Assembly: GCF_002968015.1 (NCBI RefSeq)
Contig: NZ_PUIP01000004.1
Coordinates: forward strand, 310,001-374,000
DNA from: Massilia phosphatilytica
GTDB taxonomy: Bacteria > Pseudomonadota > Gammaproteobacteria > Burkholderiales > Burkholderiaceae_D
Length of the DNA: 64,000 nt
Direction of reading: 5' to 3'
In this document: positions 16,093-24,908 of the stretch, one piece after another
Position numbering within the stretch: the first letter of the stretch is position 1
Layout: each line of letters opens with the position of its first letter
Position numbers and translations under genes: made by a program
Notes under the pieces: generated by a model
Databases searched by the model: none
Told to the model about the DNA's origin: nothing
The model's input: the letters and a program-made list of their open reading frames with translations, nothing else

Positions 16093-18933
16093 TTACTTGC
16101 TGGCCGTCCGCTCGCCGGCCTCCGGCAGGAGCACGACCTGGACATAGTTGTCCTTGTCGAAATAGCGCTGCGCCGCCGTACGGACGTCGGCTACCGTGAT
16201 CGCGTCGGCCTCGTCCATCACCGTCAGCAGGCGCGACAGCGGCGTACCCTCGAGCAGGGACAGCTGCAGGTTCTGCAGCCAGTAACCGTTCTCGTGCTGC
16301 GACCGCTCGTTGCCCACGCGCCAGTTGGCCTTGACCTTGTCGAGTTCGGCCTGCGTCGGGCCATTGGCCTTGACGCTGTCGATCTCGGCGAACAGCGCGG
16401 CGACGAGCTGGTCGACCTTTTCGGGGCCGGTCGGCAGTTGCGTGCTGATTTCGTAGTGCTGGTACGGGATGCGGTGGACCGCGCCCGCCATCTGGCCCGC
16501 GTAGATGAGGCCGAGCTTCTCGCGCAGCACCGCGTTCACGCGCAGGTTCATCACTTCGATCAGTGCGCTCATGCGCAGCGCCTCGGCCGGCGACCATGCC
16601 GCCGGACCGGCAAACGTCAGCGACACGATGCTCTTGGGCTCCGTTCCCGCATGGACTTCCTTCTTGACGACGCCCTTGGCGATGCGCAGGCCGACGTCGC
16701 GGTAGGCGAGCGGCAGATCGGGTGTCGGCAACGTGCCGAGGTAGGCGGCGACGAGCGGCTTGAGCGCCGCCGGGTCGAAGTCGCCGACGACGACGAACGT
16801 CAGGCCCTTCGCGCTGGCGAAGCGCTGCCGGTACACGGCGAGGCTGCGGTCGAGGTCGATCCTGCCGAGGTCTTCCTGCGTGGGCATGCGGCTTTCGTAT
16901 GGATGGCGGCCATACAGCGTATCCGCGACCGCCTCGGCGAAGCGCTGTTCGGGCGCGGCGGCGCGGTTACGCACCATTTCTCCCAGGCCGCCCATGTACG
17001 CCTTGTACAGGGATTCGTCGCGGCGCACGCCGTCGAAGCGCAACCACAGCATCTGGAACATGGTCTCCAGGTCTTCCGCACCGCTCGCCGAGTGCCCGCC
17101 GATCTCGTCCGTGTAGTCGGACATCCCGAGCGTCACCATGGCGCGCCGGCCTGCGAGCATCTTCATCAGGTCCGCGGGCGCGAAGTCCTTGATGCCCATC
17201 GACATGGCCAGCTCCGTGGCGGCGCGCGCGTTCGGTAGGTCCTTCTCGTCGACCAGCGTCTGGCCGCCATAGCGCCGCGCGCCCAGCAGCACCTCGTCCT
17301 TGTGGAAGGCGGTCGGCTTGAGGAGCACCTGCACGCCGTTCGACAACGTCAGCCGGGTCAGGCCCAGCGTCTCGTCGCGCGTCTCGGCCACGATGCGGCC
17401 CGGGGTAGCGGGACGGTCCATCAGGCGTTGCGCGAGCTTTTTCTCGGCGCGGTCGGTGACAGTGGCGCGCGCGGCGGCCGCGTCGGCGGCCAGCAATTGA
17501 TCCGTCGTGGGGGCTTGGCCCGCCTTCGTATTGCCGGCGAATACGACGAGTTTGCCGGCGTCCGCGGGGAACGCCTTGCGGGCGGCGGCGTTGAGATCGG
17601 CGACCGTAATCCCCGGCAGCAATTCCTGCAGCACGCGGAACTCGGCCTCGATGCCCGGGATGCTCTCGCCAGCGAGGAAATTGCGCTGGTATTCGTCAAC
17701 GTAGCGGACGGAATCCGTCGTGTCTCGTTGCTTGAGGCCGCCCTCCATCGCGTTCAGCGCCATCTTGCCGGCACGTTCCAGTTCCGCCTGGCTGAATCCG
17801 AACTGGCGGACACGTTGCAGCTCCTGCTCGACGGCCGCGACGGCCGGGACCACGCCGCCTGCGCCCAATGCGGCGCCGATCGAGAGCGCCTTGTGGCGTG
17901 CGGTCACCGGCAGGGTGTGCCCGCCCGCGCCGAGGAAGGGTGGATTCGCCTGCTGCGTCAGCTCGCCCAGCCGCACGTTCATCAGGAGGGTCGCAAGGCC
18001 GTCCACGACCTTCGCGCGGTAGCTCCCGTACGTCCCGAGTTCCGGCTCGAACCGGACGGGGTAGTCCAGCTCGAGGACACTGCGGGGCATTTCGTCGTCG
18101 GCGAACACGAACGCTTCCGTTTCTGTCCGCGTCTTGATCTCCGGGTACGTGCGCGCGCGTTCCTGCGGCGGATTGGCCAGCCCGGCGAAATGCGCCTTGA
18201 TCAGCCGTTCCGCTTCGGCCGGCTCGATGTCGCCGACGACGATCACGGCCATCAGGTCCGGCCGGTACCAGTCGCGGTAGAAGCGGCGCAGCGCTTCCGG
18301 CTGCGCGGTGCGGATCACGTCTTCCTTGCCGATCGGTTCGCGCAGCGCGTAGCGCGAACCATTGAACAGCTTCGGCGCCAGCGCCTTCTGCAAGCGCTCG
18401 CCCACGCCCTTGTGCAGGCGGGCTTCCTCGAGGATGATCGCGCGCTCCTTGTCGATGTCGTCCGCGTTCAGCGTGACGCCGTGGGCCCAGTCTTCCAGCA
18501 CCGTGAACGCCGTCTCCACGTTCTCCTTGCGGTCGGTCGGCACGGGCAGCATGTAGACCGTCTCGTCCCGGCCCGTGTAGGCGTTCAGGTCGGCGACGAG
18601 CTTCACGCCGATCGATTGCAGGTAGGAGACCAGTTCCTGTTTCTTGAAGTGGGTCGAGCCGTTGAACGCGAGGTGTTCGATCATGTGGGCGAGACCCTGC
18701 TGGTCGTCGTCTTCCAGCACGGAGCCGGCCTTGACCACGAGCCGCAGCTCGACCCGGTGCTCGGGCTTGCCGTTCTTCTGGATGTAGTAAGTCAGGCCGT
18801 TCGCCAGCTTGCCGACCTTGACCTGCGGCCCGACGGGAACGCGGGCATTGAGGTCGACGGCGGCGGTGGCGGTAACGGGCAGCAGGGTTGCCAGGGCAGC
18901 GGCGAGCACCGTGGCGCGAAACAGGGAGGGCAT
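16093..18933 (-). CDS. periplasmic M16 (insulinase/pitrilysin) zinc peptidase
   Basis: Exported metallopeptidase of 946 residues, the full two-half M16 length. A signal peptide spans about 1-25 (MPSLFRATVLAAALATLLP). The inverted zinc motif HMIEH places His83, Glu86 and His87, and the downstream acidic helix ERAIILEEARLHKG supplies the third ligand. The C-terminal half contains the second M16 copy without a zinc site, as is normal. The start at 18933 was chosen because AAAGGA lies seven bases upstream; the frame is open to 19011 but without signal-peptide logic. It probably degrades peptides in the periplasm. It is transcribed alone. Confidence 0.93.
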   Translation of the reverse strand: MPSLFRATVLAAALATLLPVTATAAVDLNARVPVGPQVKVGKLANGLTYYIQKNGKPEHRVELRLVVKAGSVLEDDDQQGLAHMIEHLAFNGSTHFKKQELVSYLQSIGVKLVADLNAYTGRDETVYMLPVPTDRKENVETAFTVLEDWAHGVTLNADDIDKERAIILEEARLHKGVGERLQKALAPKLFNGSRYALREPIGKEDVIRTAQPEALRRFYRDWYRPDLMAVIVVGDIEPAEAERLIKAHFAGLANPPQERARTYPEIKTRTETEAFVFADDEMPRSVLELDYPVRFEPELGTYGSYRAKVVDGLATLLMNVRLGELTQQANPPFLGAGGHTLPVTARHKALSIGAALGAGGVVPAVAAVEQELQRVRQFGFSQAELERAGKMALNAMEGGLKQRDTTDSVRYVDEYQRNFLAGESIPGIEAEFRVLQELLPGITVADLNAAARKAFPADAGKLVVFAGNTKAGQAPTTDQLLAADAAAARATVTDRAEKKLAQRLMDRPATPGRIVAETRDETLGLTRLTLSNGVQVLLKPTAFHKDEVLLGARRYGGQTLVDEKDLPNARAATELAMSMGIKDFAPADLMKMLAGRRAMVTLGMSDYTDEIGGHSASGAEDLETMFQMLWLRFDGVRRDESLYKAYMGGLGEMVRNRAAAPEQRFAEAVADTLYGRHPYESRMPTQEDLGRIDLDRSLAVYRQRFASAKGLTFVVVGDFDPAALKPLVAAYLGTLPTPDLPLAYRDVGLRIAKGVVKKEVHAGTEPKSIVSLTFAGPAAWSPAEALRMSALIEVMNLRVNAVLREKLGLIYAGQMAGAVHRIPYQHYEISTQLPTGPEKVDQLVAALFAEIDSVKANGPTQAELDKVKANWRVGNERSQHENGYWLQNLQLSLLEGTPLSRLLTVMDEADAITVADVRTAAQRYFDKDNYVQVVLLPEAGERTASK

Positions 18934-19119
18934 CCGAACATCCTTTGTAATCGTTTTCAAGAGCAGCCAGCTTAGCAAACGGACATGCGGCATAAATACA
19001 CGCATTGTCACAAGGATATGTTAATTGCCTGAATGAATACGATTCGCGGGCACCGGCGCGCCATGCGATGGATTGTTGTGTTAGCCTTTCTCCGCGGCAA
19101 TCTCACTGAAAGGAGCGGC

Positions 19120-20037
19120 GTGGAATCGCAAGTCAAATCTTCCGTGATGGACGCGATCGGCAATACTCCCGCCGTCAGGCTGGGGCGCCTGTTTCCCGGC
19201 AACGACGTGGTCGCGAAACTGGAATTCATGAACCCGGGCGGCAGCATCAAGGACCGCATGGTCCGGCACATGCTCAAGAGCCTGCCGGCAGGTACTACCC
19301 GCGTCGTCGAGAGCTCGTCCGGCAACACGGGCGCCGCGCTCGCGATGGCCAGCGCCGTACTGGGCCTCCAGTGCGACGTGACCGTGCCGCAGGCCACGAG
19401 CGTCGAGAAGATCAAGCGCATCCGCGCCTACGGCGCCGAGGTGCACCTGTGCGCGCCCGACGACGGCGTGGACCCCGCAGCGGGCTACCACGCCGTCGCC
19501 GAGCGCATGGCGCAGGGCGACAACGTCCACTACCTCGACCAGTACCGCTCCGCGCTGAACCGCGAAGCCCATTACCGCGACACGGGCCCGGAACTGTGGC
19601 GCCAGCTCGCGGGCGAGATCGACGTGTTCGTCTGCGGCATCGGCTCGGGCGGGACGATCTCCGGCATCGGCCGCTACCTGAAGGAGCAGAAGCCCGGCCT
19701 CGTCGTGATCGGCGTGGAGCCCCGCAATTCCGCCTACCGCAAGCTCGTCACGGCAACGCCCGCGGGCGGGCCGTTCGCCAGCGTCGTCGAAGGCGTGGGC
19801 AAGCGGCAGGCGTCAGGCAGCTTCGATCCCGCCGTCGTCGACGACGTCGTGCAGGTGGACGACGACGATGCACTCGTGTGGTGCCACCGGCTGGCCGCGG
19901 AAGAGGGCATCCTGGCCGGCGGGTCCAGCGGCTGCGTCACGGCCGGCATCGCGCACCTGCTGCCGCGCCTTGCCGGGAAGCGTGTGGCGACCGTGTTTCC
20001 GGACTCCGGCGTGTACTATCTATCCAAGTATTTCTGA
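19120..20037 (+). CDS. PLP-dependent cysteine synthase/cystathionine beta-synthase family enzyme
   Basis: Fold-type II PLP enzyme of 305 residues. The PLP lysine is Lys44 in NPGGSIKDRM; the SSSGNTGAALA loop binds the carboxylate and the phosphate loop is GIGSGGTISG. Start chosen is GTG at 19120, because AAGGAG lies just upstream and the protein then begins near the conserved SVMDAIGNTP segment; the frame is open back to an ATG at 19033. The C-terminus (FPDSGVYYLSKYF) looks more like the beta-synthase side of the family than classical CysK. It makes or breaks beta-substituted alanines; the exact reaction is open. The next gene starts 15 bp later on the same strand. Confidence 0.88.
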   Translation: MESQVKSSVMDAIGNTPAVRLGRLFPGNDVVAKLEFMNPGGSIKDRMVRHMLKSLPAGTTRVVESSSGNTGAALAMASAVLGLQCDVTVPQATSVEKIKRIRAYGAEVHLCAPDDGVDPAAGYHAVAERMAQGDNVHYLDQYRSALNREAHYRDTGPELWRQLAGEIDVFVCGIGSGGTISGIGRYLKEQKPGLVVIGVEPRNSAYRKLVTATPAGGPFASVVEGVGKRQASGSFDPAVVDDVVQVDDDDALVWCHRLAAEEGILAGGSSGCVTAGIAHLLPRLAGKRVATVFPDSGVYYLSKYF

Positions 20038-20052
20038 TTAGGGATCCGGACC

Positions 20053-20586
20053 GTGTCCGACCTCATCGCCCTGCTCGGTGCCCGCATCCCCGCCAACCTG
20101 GCGCCGTTCATGCTGGCCAACGTCGCGGCGCCCGCCGTGCGCGGGGTGCCGCATGGCCCGGACGTCCTCGCGCGCCGGCTCGGCTGCCCCTGCGGCAGTT
20201 GGGAACTGAAGTTGCGCACGGCGCGGCGGCGCGAGCGGCGCGGGCTGTTCGGCCGCAAGACGGTCGCGGCGCCCGTCGCGCCCGTGCATGCCGCGTGTCC
20301 CGTGTGCGGGCGCGAGGTGCTGTTGTTCGACCCCACGCAGCACGGCTGGAACGGCCGGCATGGCAATGGCGTGCGGCCGCGCGCGGACGACGAGGGGTGG
20401 TTCGGCAACGCGGCCGGCGAAGTCGTCGTCACATATGCCTATCGCGCCGAAGACGCGTACCGCGCCATGCTGGCCGACGGCTGCCCCGATCCGCAGGACT
20501 GGTTCGACTGCTTCGCCATAGTGTTCCGCGCGCCCGGCGCCCAGCCGGTGCTCGTGCTGGCCGACGCGTGCAGCCAGGTTGCGTAA
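20053..20586 (+). CDS. conserved-looking small protein with paired cysteine motifs, function unknown
   Basis: Not recognised. The protein has 177 residues from GTG 20053. It contains CPCG near 45-48 and CPVCG near 90-94, which together could form a treble-clef or zinc-ribbon-like metal site, with a basic arginine-rich stretch between them. No membrane segment or signal peptide is seen. It lies 15 bp behind the cysteine-synthase-like gene, so the two are probably co-transcribed. It ends 3 bp from the convergent cupin gene. Confidence 0.65.
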   Translation: MSDLIALLGARIPANLAPFMLANVAAPAVRGVPHGPDVLARRLGCPCGSWELKLRTARRRERRGLFGRKTVAAPVAPVHAACPVCGREVLLFDPTQHGWNGRHGNGVRPRADDEGWFGNAAGEVVVTYAYRAEDAYRAMLADGCPDPQDWFDCFAIVFRAPGAQPVLVLADACSQVA

Positions 20587-20589
20587 CGA

Positions 20590-20856
20590 TCAGCGCCGGC
20601 CGGACAGATAGGCCACGCCCTCGGGCCCGTAACTCTCGCGATGCGGCTCGTCGCGGCGCAGGTGGAACACGTCGCCGGCGCGGTAGATCTTGATCTCGCC
20701 GCCCGCATGGAGGCGGATCTCGCCTTTCAGGATCAGCGCCTTCGCTTCGAACGCATGCGCGTGGTCCGCCAGCGTGCCGTTCGGCGCGCGCTCGACGAGG
20801 ACGGGGTCCGCATAGCCTTCCGCTTTCAGGGTATCGAGGAATTCCTGTTGTTCCAT
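20590..20856 (-). CDS. small single-domain cupin
   Basis: Cupin of 88 residues. The barrel is shown by HAHAFEAKALILKGEIRL and by the second motif GDVFHLRRDEPHRE. The metal-ligand histidines are in place. Similar tiny cupins are common and mostly uncharacterised. It is divergent from the flavin reductase-like gene at 20906 and convergent with the gene at 20053. Confidence 0.85.
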   Translation of the reverse strand: MEQQEFLDTLKAEGYADPVLVERAPNGTLADHAHAFEAKALILKGEIRLHAGGEIKIYRAGDVFHLRRDEPHRESYGPEGVAYLSGRR

Positions 20857-20905
20857 GCCGGGCTCGCAAAGGTGGTGCGTGATGGCCGGAGTGTATCATT
20901 CGTCC

Positions 20906-21469
20906 ATGACCACACTTGTTCCAGTAGAACTCCCGAAAGCCTACCGCCTGCTCAACCACGGGCCGACCGTCATGGTCAGCAGCGCGGACAAAGGCACCAT
21001 GAACGTCATGTCGGCCGCCTGGTCCATGCCGCTCGACTTCGATCCGCCCAAGGTCGCCGTCGTCATCGACAAGAACACGCTCACGCGCGGCCTGGTCGAA
21101 GGGTCGGGCGAATTCGTGCTGAACGTGCCATCCAGCGCGCAGGCGGCGCTGACGGTTGCCGTCGGTTCGACGTCCGGGCGCGACGCCGACAAGTTCGCCG
21201 CGCACGGCATCCGGACGCTGCCGGGCAGCGCCGTCAGGGCGCCGCTGATCGACGGCTGCCTCGCGTGGCTGGAATGCCGCGTGATTCCGGAACCGCACAT
21301 CCAGGCCACGTACGACCTGTTCCTCGCCGAAGTCGTGGCCGCGTGGGCCGATCCGGCCGTGTTCGCGGACGGCCACTGGAAAGACGACCAGGGCGGCAAG
21401 CGCAGCATCCACTACATCGCCGGCGGCCAGTTTTTCGAAACCGGCGCGGCGGTCGGGATCAGGAAGTAG
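20906..21469 (+). CDS. flavin reductase-like FMN-binding protein
   Basis: Split-barrel flavin reductase family protein of 187 residues. It shows the FMN-contact pattern TVMVSSADKGTMNVMSAAWSMPLDFDPP and the GEFVLNVPS strand typical of the DIM6/NTAB group. The start was taken at ATG 20906 (MTTLVPVEL), since the frame upstream to 20855 overlaps the divergent cupin gene. Reactions in the family range from free flavin reduction to unknown. Its last 11 bp overlap the convergent permease gene. Confidence 0.88.
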   Translation: MTTLVPVELPKAYRLLNHGPTVMVSSADKGTMNVMSAAWSMPLDFDPPKVAVVIDKNTLTRGLVEGSGEFVLNVPSSAQAALTVAVGSTSGRDADKFAAHGIRTLPGSAVRAPLIDGCLAWLECRVIPEPHIQATYDLFLAEVVAAWADPAVFADGHWKDDQGGKRSIHYIAGGQFFETGAAVGIRK

Positions 21470-22826
21470 CGCGGGCGATGCGGGCGCGCCGGCCCTCGGC
21501 CACGCGGTAGCCGACAGCCAGCACGACGAGCCAGGCCGGGATCATCCACACCGAGACGCGCAGCTCCGGCGTCGCGTACATGATCGCGACGATGCCCGCG
21601 AGATACAGCAGGCACGCCCAGTTCGTGAGCGGGTACAGGGGGCTCGGGAACGCCGTGCGCGCGCCCGCGGCGTCCTTGGCGGCGCGGAAGCGCAGGTGCG
21701 ACCAGCTGATCATCGCCCAGTTGATCAGCATGCCGGCGACGGCGAGACCCATCAGGAGGCCCAGCGCCTTGCCCGGCACGGCGTAGTTGACGCCCACGCA
21801 CAGCGCGGTGGCGACGGCCGACACGGCCAGCGACGCCAGCGGCACGCCCCGTTCGTTCACACGCAGCAGCGCGCGCGGGGCGTGGCCCTGCACGGCGAGG
21901 CCGTACAGCATGCGGCTGTTCGAATACACGCAGCTGTTGTAGACGGACAGCGCGGCCGTCAGCACGACAATGTTCAGCACATGCGCGACGATGCCGGCGT
22001 CCAGCGCCTTGAAGATCAGGACGAACGGGCTCGCGCCGGGCACGATCTGGTCCCATGGGTACAGCGACAGCAGCACGGCCAGCGCGCCGACGTAGAACAC
22101 GAGGATGCGCCACAGAGTCTGGTTCGTCGCGCGCGGGATCGACCGGGCCGGATCGGCCGCCTCGGCCGCCGTGATGCCGATGACTTCCAGGCCGCCGAAC
22201 GAAAACATGATGATGGCCATCGACATCACGAGGCCCTGGATGCCGTGGGCGAAGAAACCGCCGTGGGTCCACAGGTTGGACACCGATGCCTGCGGTCCGG
22301 CGCCGCCGGTCGCGAGCAGGAACACGCCATACACGATCATCGCGATGATGGCCGCGACCTTGATGACGGAAAACCAGAACTCGCTCTCGCCGAACGCGCG
22401 CACGTTGATCAGGCTGATGCCGTTCGCGAGCACGAAGCAGCCCAGCGCCGACACCCACGTCGGTACACCGGGAAACCAGTACTGCACGTAGATGCCGACG
22501 GCGGACAGCTCGGCCATGCTGACGAGGACGTACAACACCCAGTAATTCCAGCCCGAGACGAAACCGGCGAAGCGGCCGCAGTACTTGTCGGCGAAATGGC
22601 CGAACGAGCCAGCCACCGGTTCGTCGACCATCATCTCGGAGAGCTGGCGCATGATCAGGAAGGCGACGAGGCCCGCGACCGCGTAGCCGAGCAGCACGGA
22701 CGGACCGGCCAGCTTGACCGTTTCCGCGACGCCGAGGAACAGGCCGGTGCCGATGGCGCCGCCGAGGGCCATCAGCTGGATGTGCCGGCTCTTGAGGCCG
22801 CGGTGGAGTTGGGTATCGGAAGCCAT
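21459..22826 (-). CDS. amino acid permease, aromatic amino acid (AroP/PheP) type
   Basis: APC-superfamily inner-membrane permease of 455 residues with about 12 hydrophobic segments. The N-terminal LHRGLKSRHIQLMALGGAIG and GTGLFLG, followed by AGFVSGWNYW and SFGGLEVIGITAAEA, closely follow the AroP/PheP group that imports phenylalanine, tyrosine and tryptophan. Aromatic specificity fits the tyrosine-degradation genes some 5 kb away (27116-30566) but is inferred from family likeness. It is transcribed alone, convergent with the flavin reductase-like gene. Confidence 0.9.
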   Translation of the reverse strand: MASDTQLHRGLKSRHIQLMALGGAIGTGLFLGVAETVKLAGPSVLLGYAVAGLVAFLIMRQLSEMMVDEPVAGSFGHFADKYCGRFAGFVSGWNYWVLYVLVSMAELSAVGIYVQYWFPGVPTWVSALGCFVLANGISLINVRAFGESEFWFSVIKVAAIIAMIVYGVFLLATGGAGPQASVSNLWTHGGFFAHGIQGLVMSMAIIMFSFGGLEVIGITAAEAADPARSIPRATNQTLWRILVFYVGALAVLLSLYPWDQIVPGASPFVLIFKALDAGIVAHVLNIVVLTAALSVYNSCVYSNSRMLYGLAVQGHAPRALLRVNERGVPLASLAVSAVATALCVGVNYAVPGKALGLLMGLAVAGMLINWAMISWSHLRFRAAKDAAGARTAFPSPLYPLTNWACLLYLAGIVAIMYATPELRVSVWMIPAWLVVLAVGYRVAEGRRARIARATS

Positions 22827-22929
22827 GGTGTCCGCTTGCTAAAAGACAAGGATTTTAATGCAAACGGTCGTGGCTGTGACCGCGAACACAGCCTTTACTT
22901 TCTGCACCCGACCGTACGGGGCGACGATC

Positions 22930-23631
22930 CTAGACGCTGTGCGGCAATCCCAGGTTCCGGTTCGCCGGCACGGCGATGTCGATCAGCTTTGGCTGCGGCA
23001 GGTTCAACCCGTCCATCAGTGTCACGAAATCGTCCCGCGACCGCCCCGCGACGCGCGCGTTGTGCGCCTTTTCCCAGCCGATCGTCGATACCGACTGGCC
23101 CTTGTAGTCATGCCCCGGCCACACGCGCGTCGCCTCCGGCAGCGCGAACAGCTTCTGCGTGATGCTGTCGTAGAGCGCCGCCGCGCTGCCGCCCTGGAAG
23201 TCGGTGCGGCCGCAGCCGTCGATGAGCAGCGTGTCGCCCGTGAACACGCCGCCGCGCCAGACGTAGCACACGCTGCCCGCCGTGTGGCCGGGCGTGTGGA
23301 TCACGGCGATCGTCTCGTCCGCACCGAAGCGGACGACGTCGCCGTCGTTCAGCTGCACCTCGGCCGGCGGAATGCCGCAGCCGCTCGGCACGGCCGCGCG
23401 GGCGCCCGTCAGCTGGCGCAGGCGGCCGGCGGAGGTCACGTGGTCGGCATGGGCGTGCGTCTCGAGGATGTATTCCAGGCGCAGGCCCAGGCGCTTCAAA
23501 TGGGCGAGGTCGCGCTCGACGTGCTGGTCGACGGGGTCGATGATGACGGCGGCGTCACTGCCCGGCGCGGCCAGGATGTACGTGAAAGTCGACGACACGG
23601 CGTCGAACAGCTGGATCGGATTGTTGTGCAT
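22930..23631 (-). CDS. persulfide dioxygenase, metallo-beta-lactamase fold
   Basis: ETHE1/Blh-type enzyme of 233 residues that oxidises glutathione persulfide to sulfite with a mononuclear iron. The HAHADH motif gives His59, His61, Asp63 and His64; His117 (HTPGHTAG) and Asp134 (FTGDTLL) complete the set of ligands, and the CGRTDFQGG segment is typical of persulfide dioxygenases rather than glyoxalase II. It is the last gene of a four-gene operon that begins with a BigR-like sensor, and its ATG directly follows the stop of the preceding transporter gene. Together these point to sulfide and persulfide detoxification. Confidence 0.92.
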   Translation of the reverse strand: MHNNPIQLFDAVSSTFTYILAAPGSDAAVIIDPVDQHVERDLAHLKRLGLRLEYILETHAHADHVTSAGRLRQLTGARAAVPSGCGIPPAEVQLNDGDVVRFGADETIAVIHTPGHTAGSVCYVWRGGVFTGDTLLIDGCGRTDFQGGSAAALYDSITQKLFALPEATRVWPGHDYKGQSVSTIGWEKAHNARVAGRSRDDFVTLMDGLNLPQPKLIDIAVPANRNLGLPHSV

Positions 23632-24102
23632 TCATTCTCCCGAAGGGCCGGCCGTGGCGCGGGTACCGCCACGATTGGCCTCGTTGCCGGCGCGGATACG
23701 CTCGGCCACTTCGAATATTGCCATGCCGGCCACCATCGCCGCAACGAACAGCAGCGTCGACCGGCCGCCGACGGCCAGCGCCGTCAGCGCGGGACCCGGA
23801 CAATAACCGACGAGCCCCCAGCCGATGCCGAAGGTGATGCTGCCCAGGACGAGCGGCGCATCGATGCGGCCCGCGCCCGGCACGTGGATCTGGCTGCCGA
23901 ACAGCGGCCGCACGCGCGTGCGCGCGAACCGGAACGCGAGGGCGGCGACCAGGATCGCGCCCACCATGACGAACAGCAGCGACGGGTCCCAGGCGCCGCC
24001 CACGTCGAGGAAGGCGAGCACCTTGGCGGGATTGCTCATGCCGGACAGGATCAGGCCCGCGCCGAACAGCAGGCCGGAAAGAAAAGCGGTGACGATATGC
24101 AT
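23632..24102 (-). CDS. YeeE/YedE-type half transporter (DUF6691)
   Basis: Integral membrane protein of 156 residues with four predicted helices. The diagnostic segments are SGMSNPAKVLAFLD near 20-34 and GLVGYCPGPAL near 115-125, whose cysteine is conserved in the YeeE/YedE sulfur-compound transporter family. It pairs with the next upstream gene, the other half of the transporter. In this operon it probably moves thiosulfate or another sulfur species. Stop and next start are directly adjacent (23631/23632). Confidence 0.9.
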   Translation of the reverse strand: MHIVTAFLSGLLFGAGLILSGMSNPAKVLAFLDVGGAWDPSLLFVMVGAILVAALAFRFARTRVRPLFGSQIHVPGAGRIDAPLVLGSITFGIGWGLVGYCPGPALTALAVGGRSTLLFVAAMVAGMAIFEVAERIRAGNEANRGGTRATAGPSGE

Positions 24103-24111
24103 GACAGCCCC

Positions 24112-24546
24112 TCAGCGCCCGAGCACGTGGCGCACGATGAAGACGGTGGCGAAGCCGGCCGCGATGAAGCAGACGGTGGCCAGCAGAGAGCGCGGCGACA
24201 GGCGCGCGATGCCGCACACGCCATGGCCGCTCGTGCAGCCGTTGCCGAAACGGGTGCCGATACCCACGAGCAGGCCACCGGCCGCGAGCAGCGCGGGCGA
24301 GTGGTCGATCTGCGCCGGCGGCATCGCACCCATCGTCAGCCATGCGAGGGGTGCGACGAACAGGCCGAGAATAAACGTGACGCGCCACGCAATGTCGCCG
24401 CGGGTCGGACGGAGCAGGCCGCCGAGGATGCCGCTGATCCCCGCGACGCGGCCGTTCGCGAGCAGCAGCAGCGCCGTCGCGAGGCCGATGAGGATGCCGC
24501 CCGCGAGCGACGCCCACGGGGTGAAATGGAGCCAATCGATGTGCAT
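24112..24546 (-). CDS. YeeE/YedE-type half transporter
   Basis: Integral membrane protein of 144 residues with four helices. It holds the family signature [17 protein letters not shown] near 102-118, with two conserved cysteines thought to line the substrate path, and GISGILGG near 36-43. It is the partner of the half transporter at 23632-24102, nine bases downstream. The bigR gene ends 2 bp upstream, so it is the first structural gene of the persulfide operon. Confidence 0.9.
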   Translation of the reverse strand: MHIDWLHFTPWASLAGGILIGLATALLLLANGRVAGISGILGGLLRPTRGDIAWRVTFILGLFVAPLAWLTMGAMPPAQIDHSPALLAAGGLLVGIGTRFGNGCTSGHGVCGIARLSPRSLLATVCFIAAGFATVFIVRHVLGR

Positions 24547-24548
24547 GG

Positions 24549-24869
24549 TCAGTCCTCCTTCGGACAGTAAAGCTGGTACAACAGCTGCAGCACGGCCAGC
24601 GCTTCCGGGCTGGCGACGCTGTAGAAAATCTGTTTTCCTTCACGCCGCGTGGCGACGAGGCCTTCCTGGCGCAGCACGGCCAGCTGCTGCGACAGGGTCG
24701 GCTGGCGGATGTCGAGCGCCGCTTCCAGCGCGCCGACGGGTTGCTCGCCCTGCGTGAGCTGGCACAGCAACAGCAGGCGGTCGGGATTCGCGAGCGCCTT
24801 CAGCAATCCGCCGGCTTCGGCCGCGGCGGCGCGCATGGCGTCCGGAGACAGGGTCGTGACGGGGTCCAT
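24549..24869 (-). CDS. bigR: ArsR/BigR-type persulfide-sensing repressor
   Basis: Winged-helix repressor of 106 residues. The recognition helix lies in [16 protein letters not shown] and the wing in [11 protein letters not shown]. Two cysteines, Cys36 (LLLLC) and Cys102 (LYCPKED), are 66 residues apart, the same spacing as the sensing pair known in BigR, which forms a tri- or tetrasulfide link when persulfide is present. The ATG at 24867-24869 is used; a GTG two codons upstream is equally possible. It heads the operon it most likely represses. Confidence 0.9.
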   Translation of the reverse strand: MDPVTTLSPDAMRAAAAEAGGLLKALANPDRLLLLCQLTQGEQPVGALEAALDIRQPTLSQQLAVLRQEGLVATRREGKQIFYSVASPEALAVLQLLYQLYCPKED

Positions 24870-24887
24870 GCGCACATTCTATGAAAC

Positions 24888-24908
24888 TACAATATATAAA
24901 TCAATAGA
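24888..24908. promoter_or_regulatory. AT-rich promoter/operator patch upstream of bigR
   Basis: A short, strikingly AT-rich stretch (ACAATATATAAATCAATAG) lies between bigR and the DUF1264 gene. It is the only AT-rich DNA in the area and would hold the bigR promoter and, by family habit, the BigR site. No perfect palindrome could be drawn. Confidence 0.4.
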
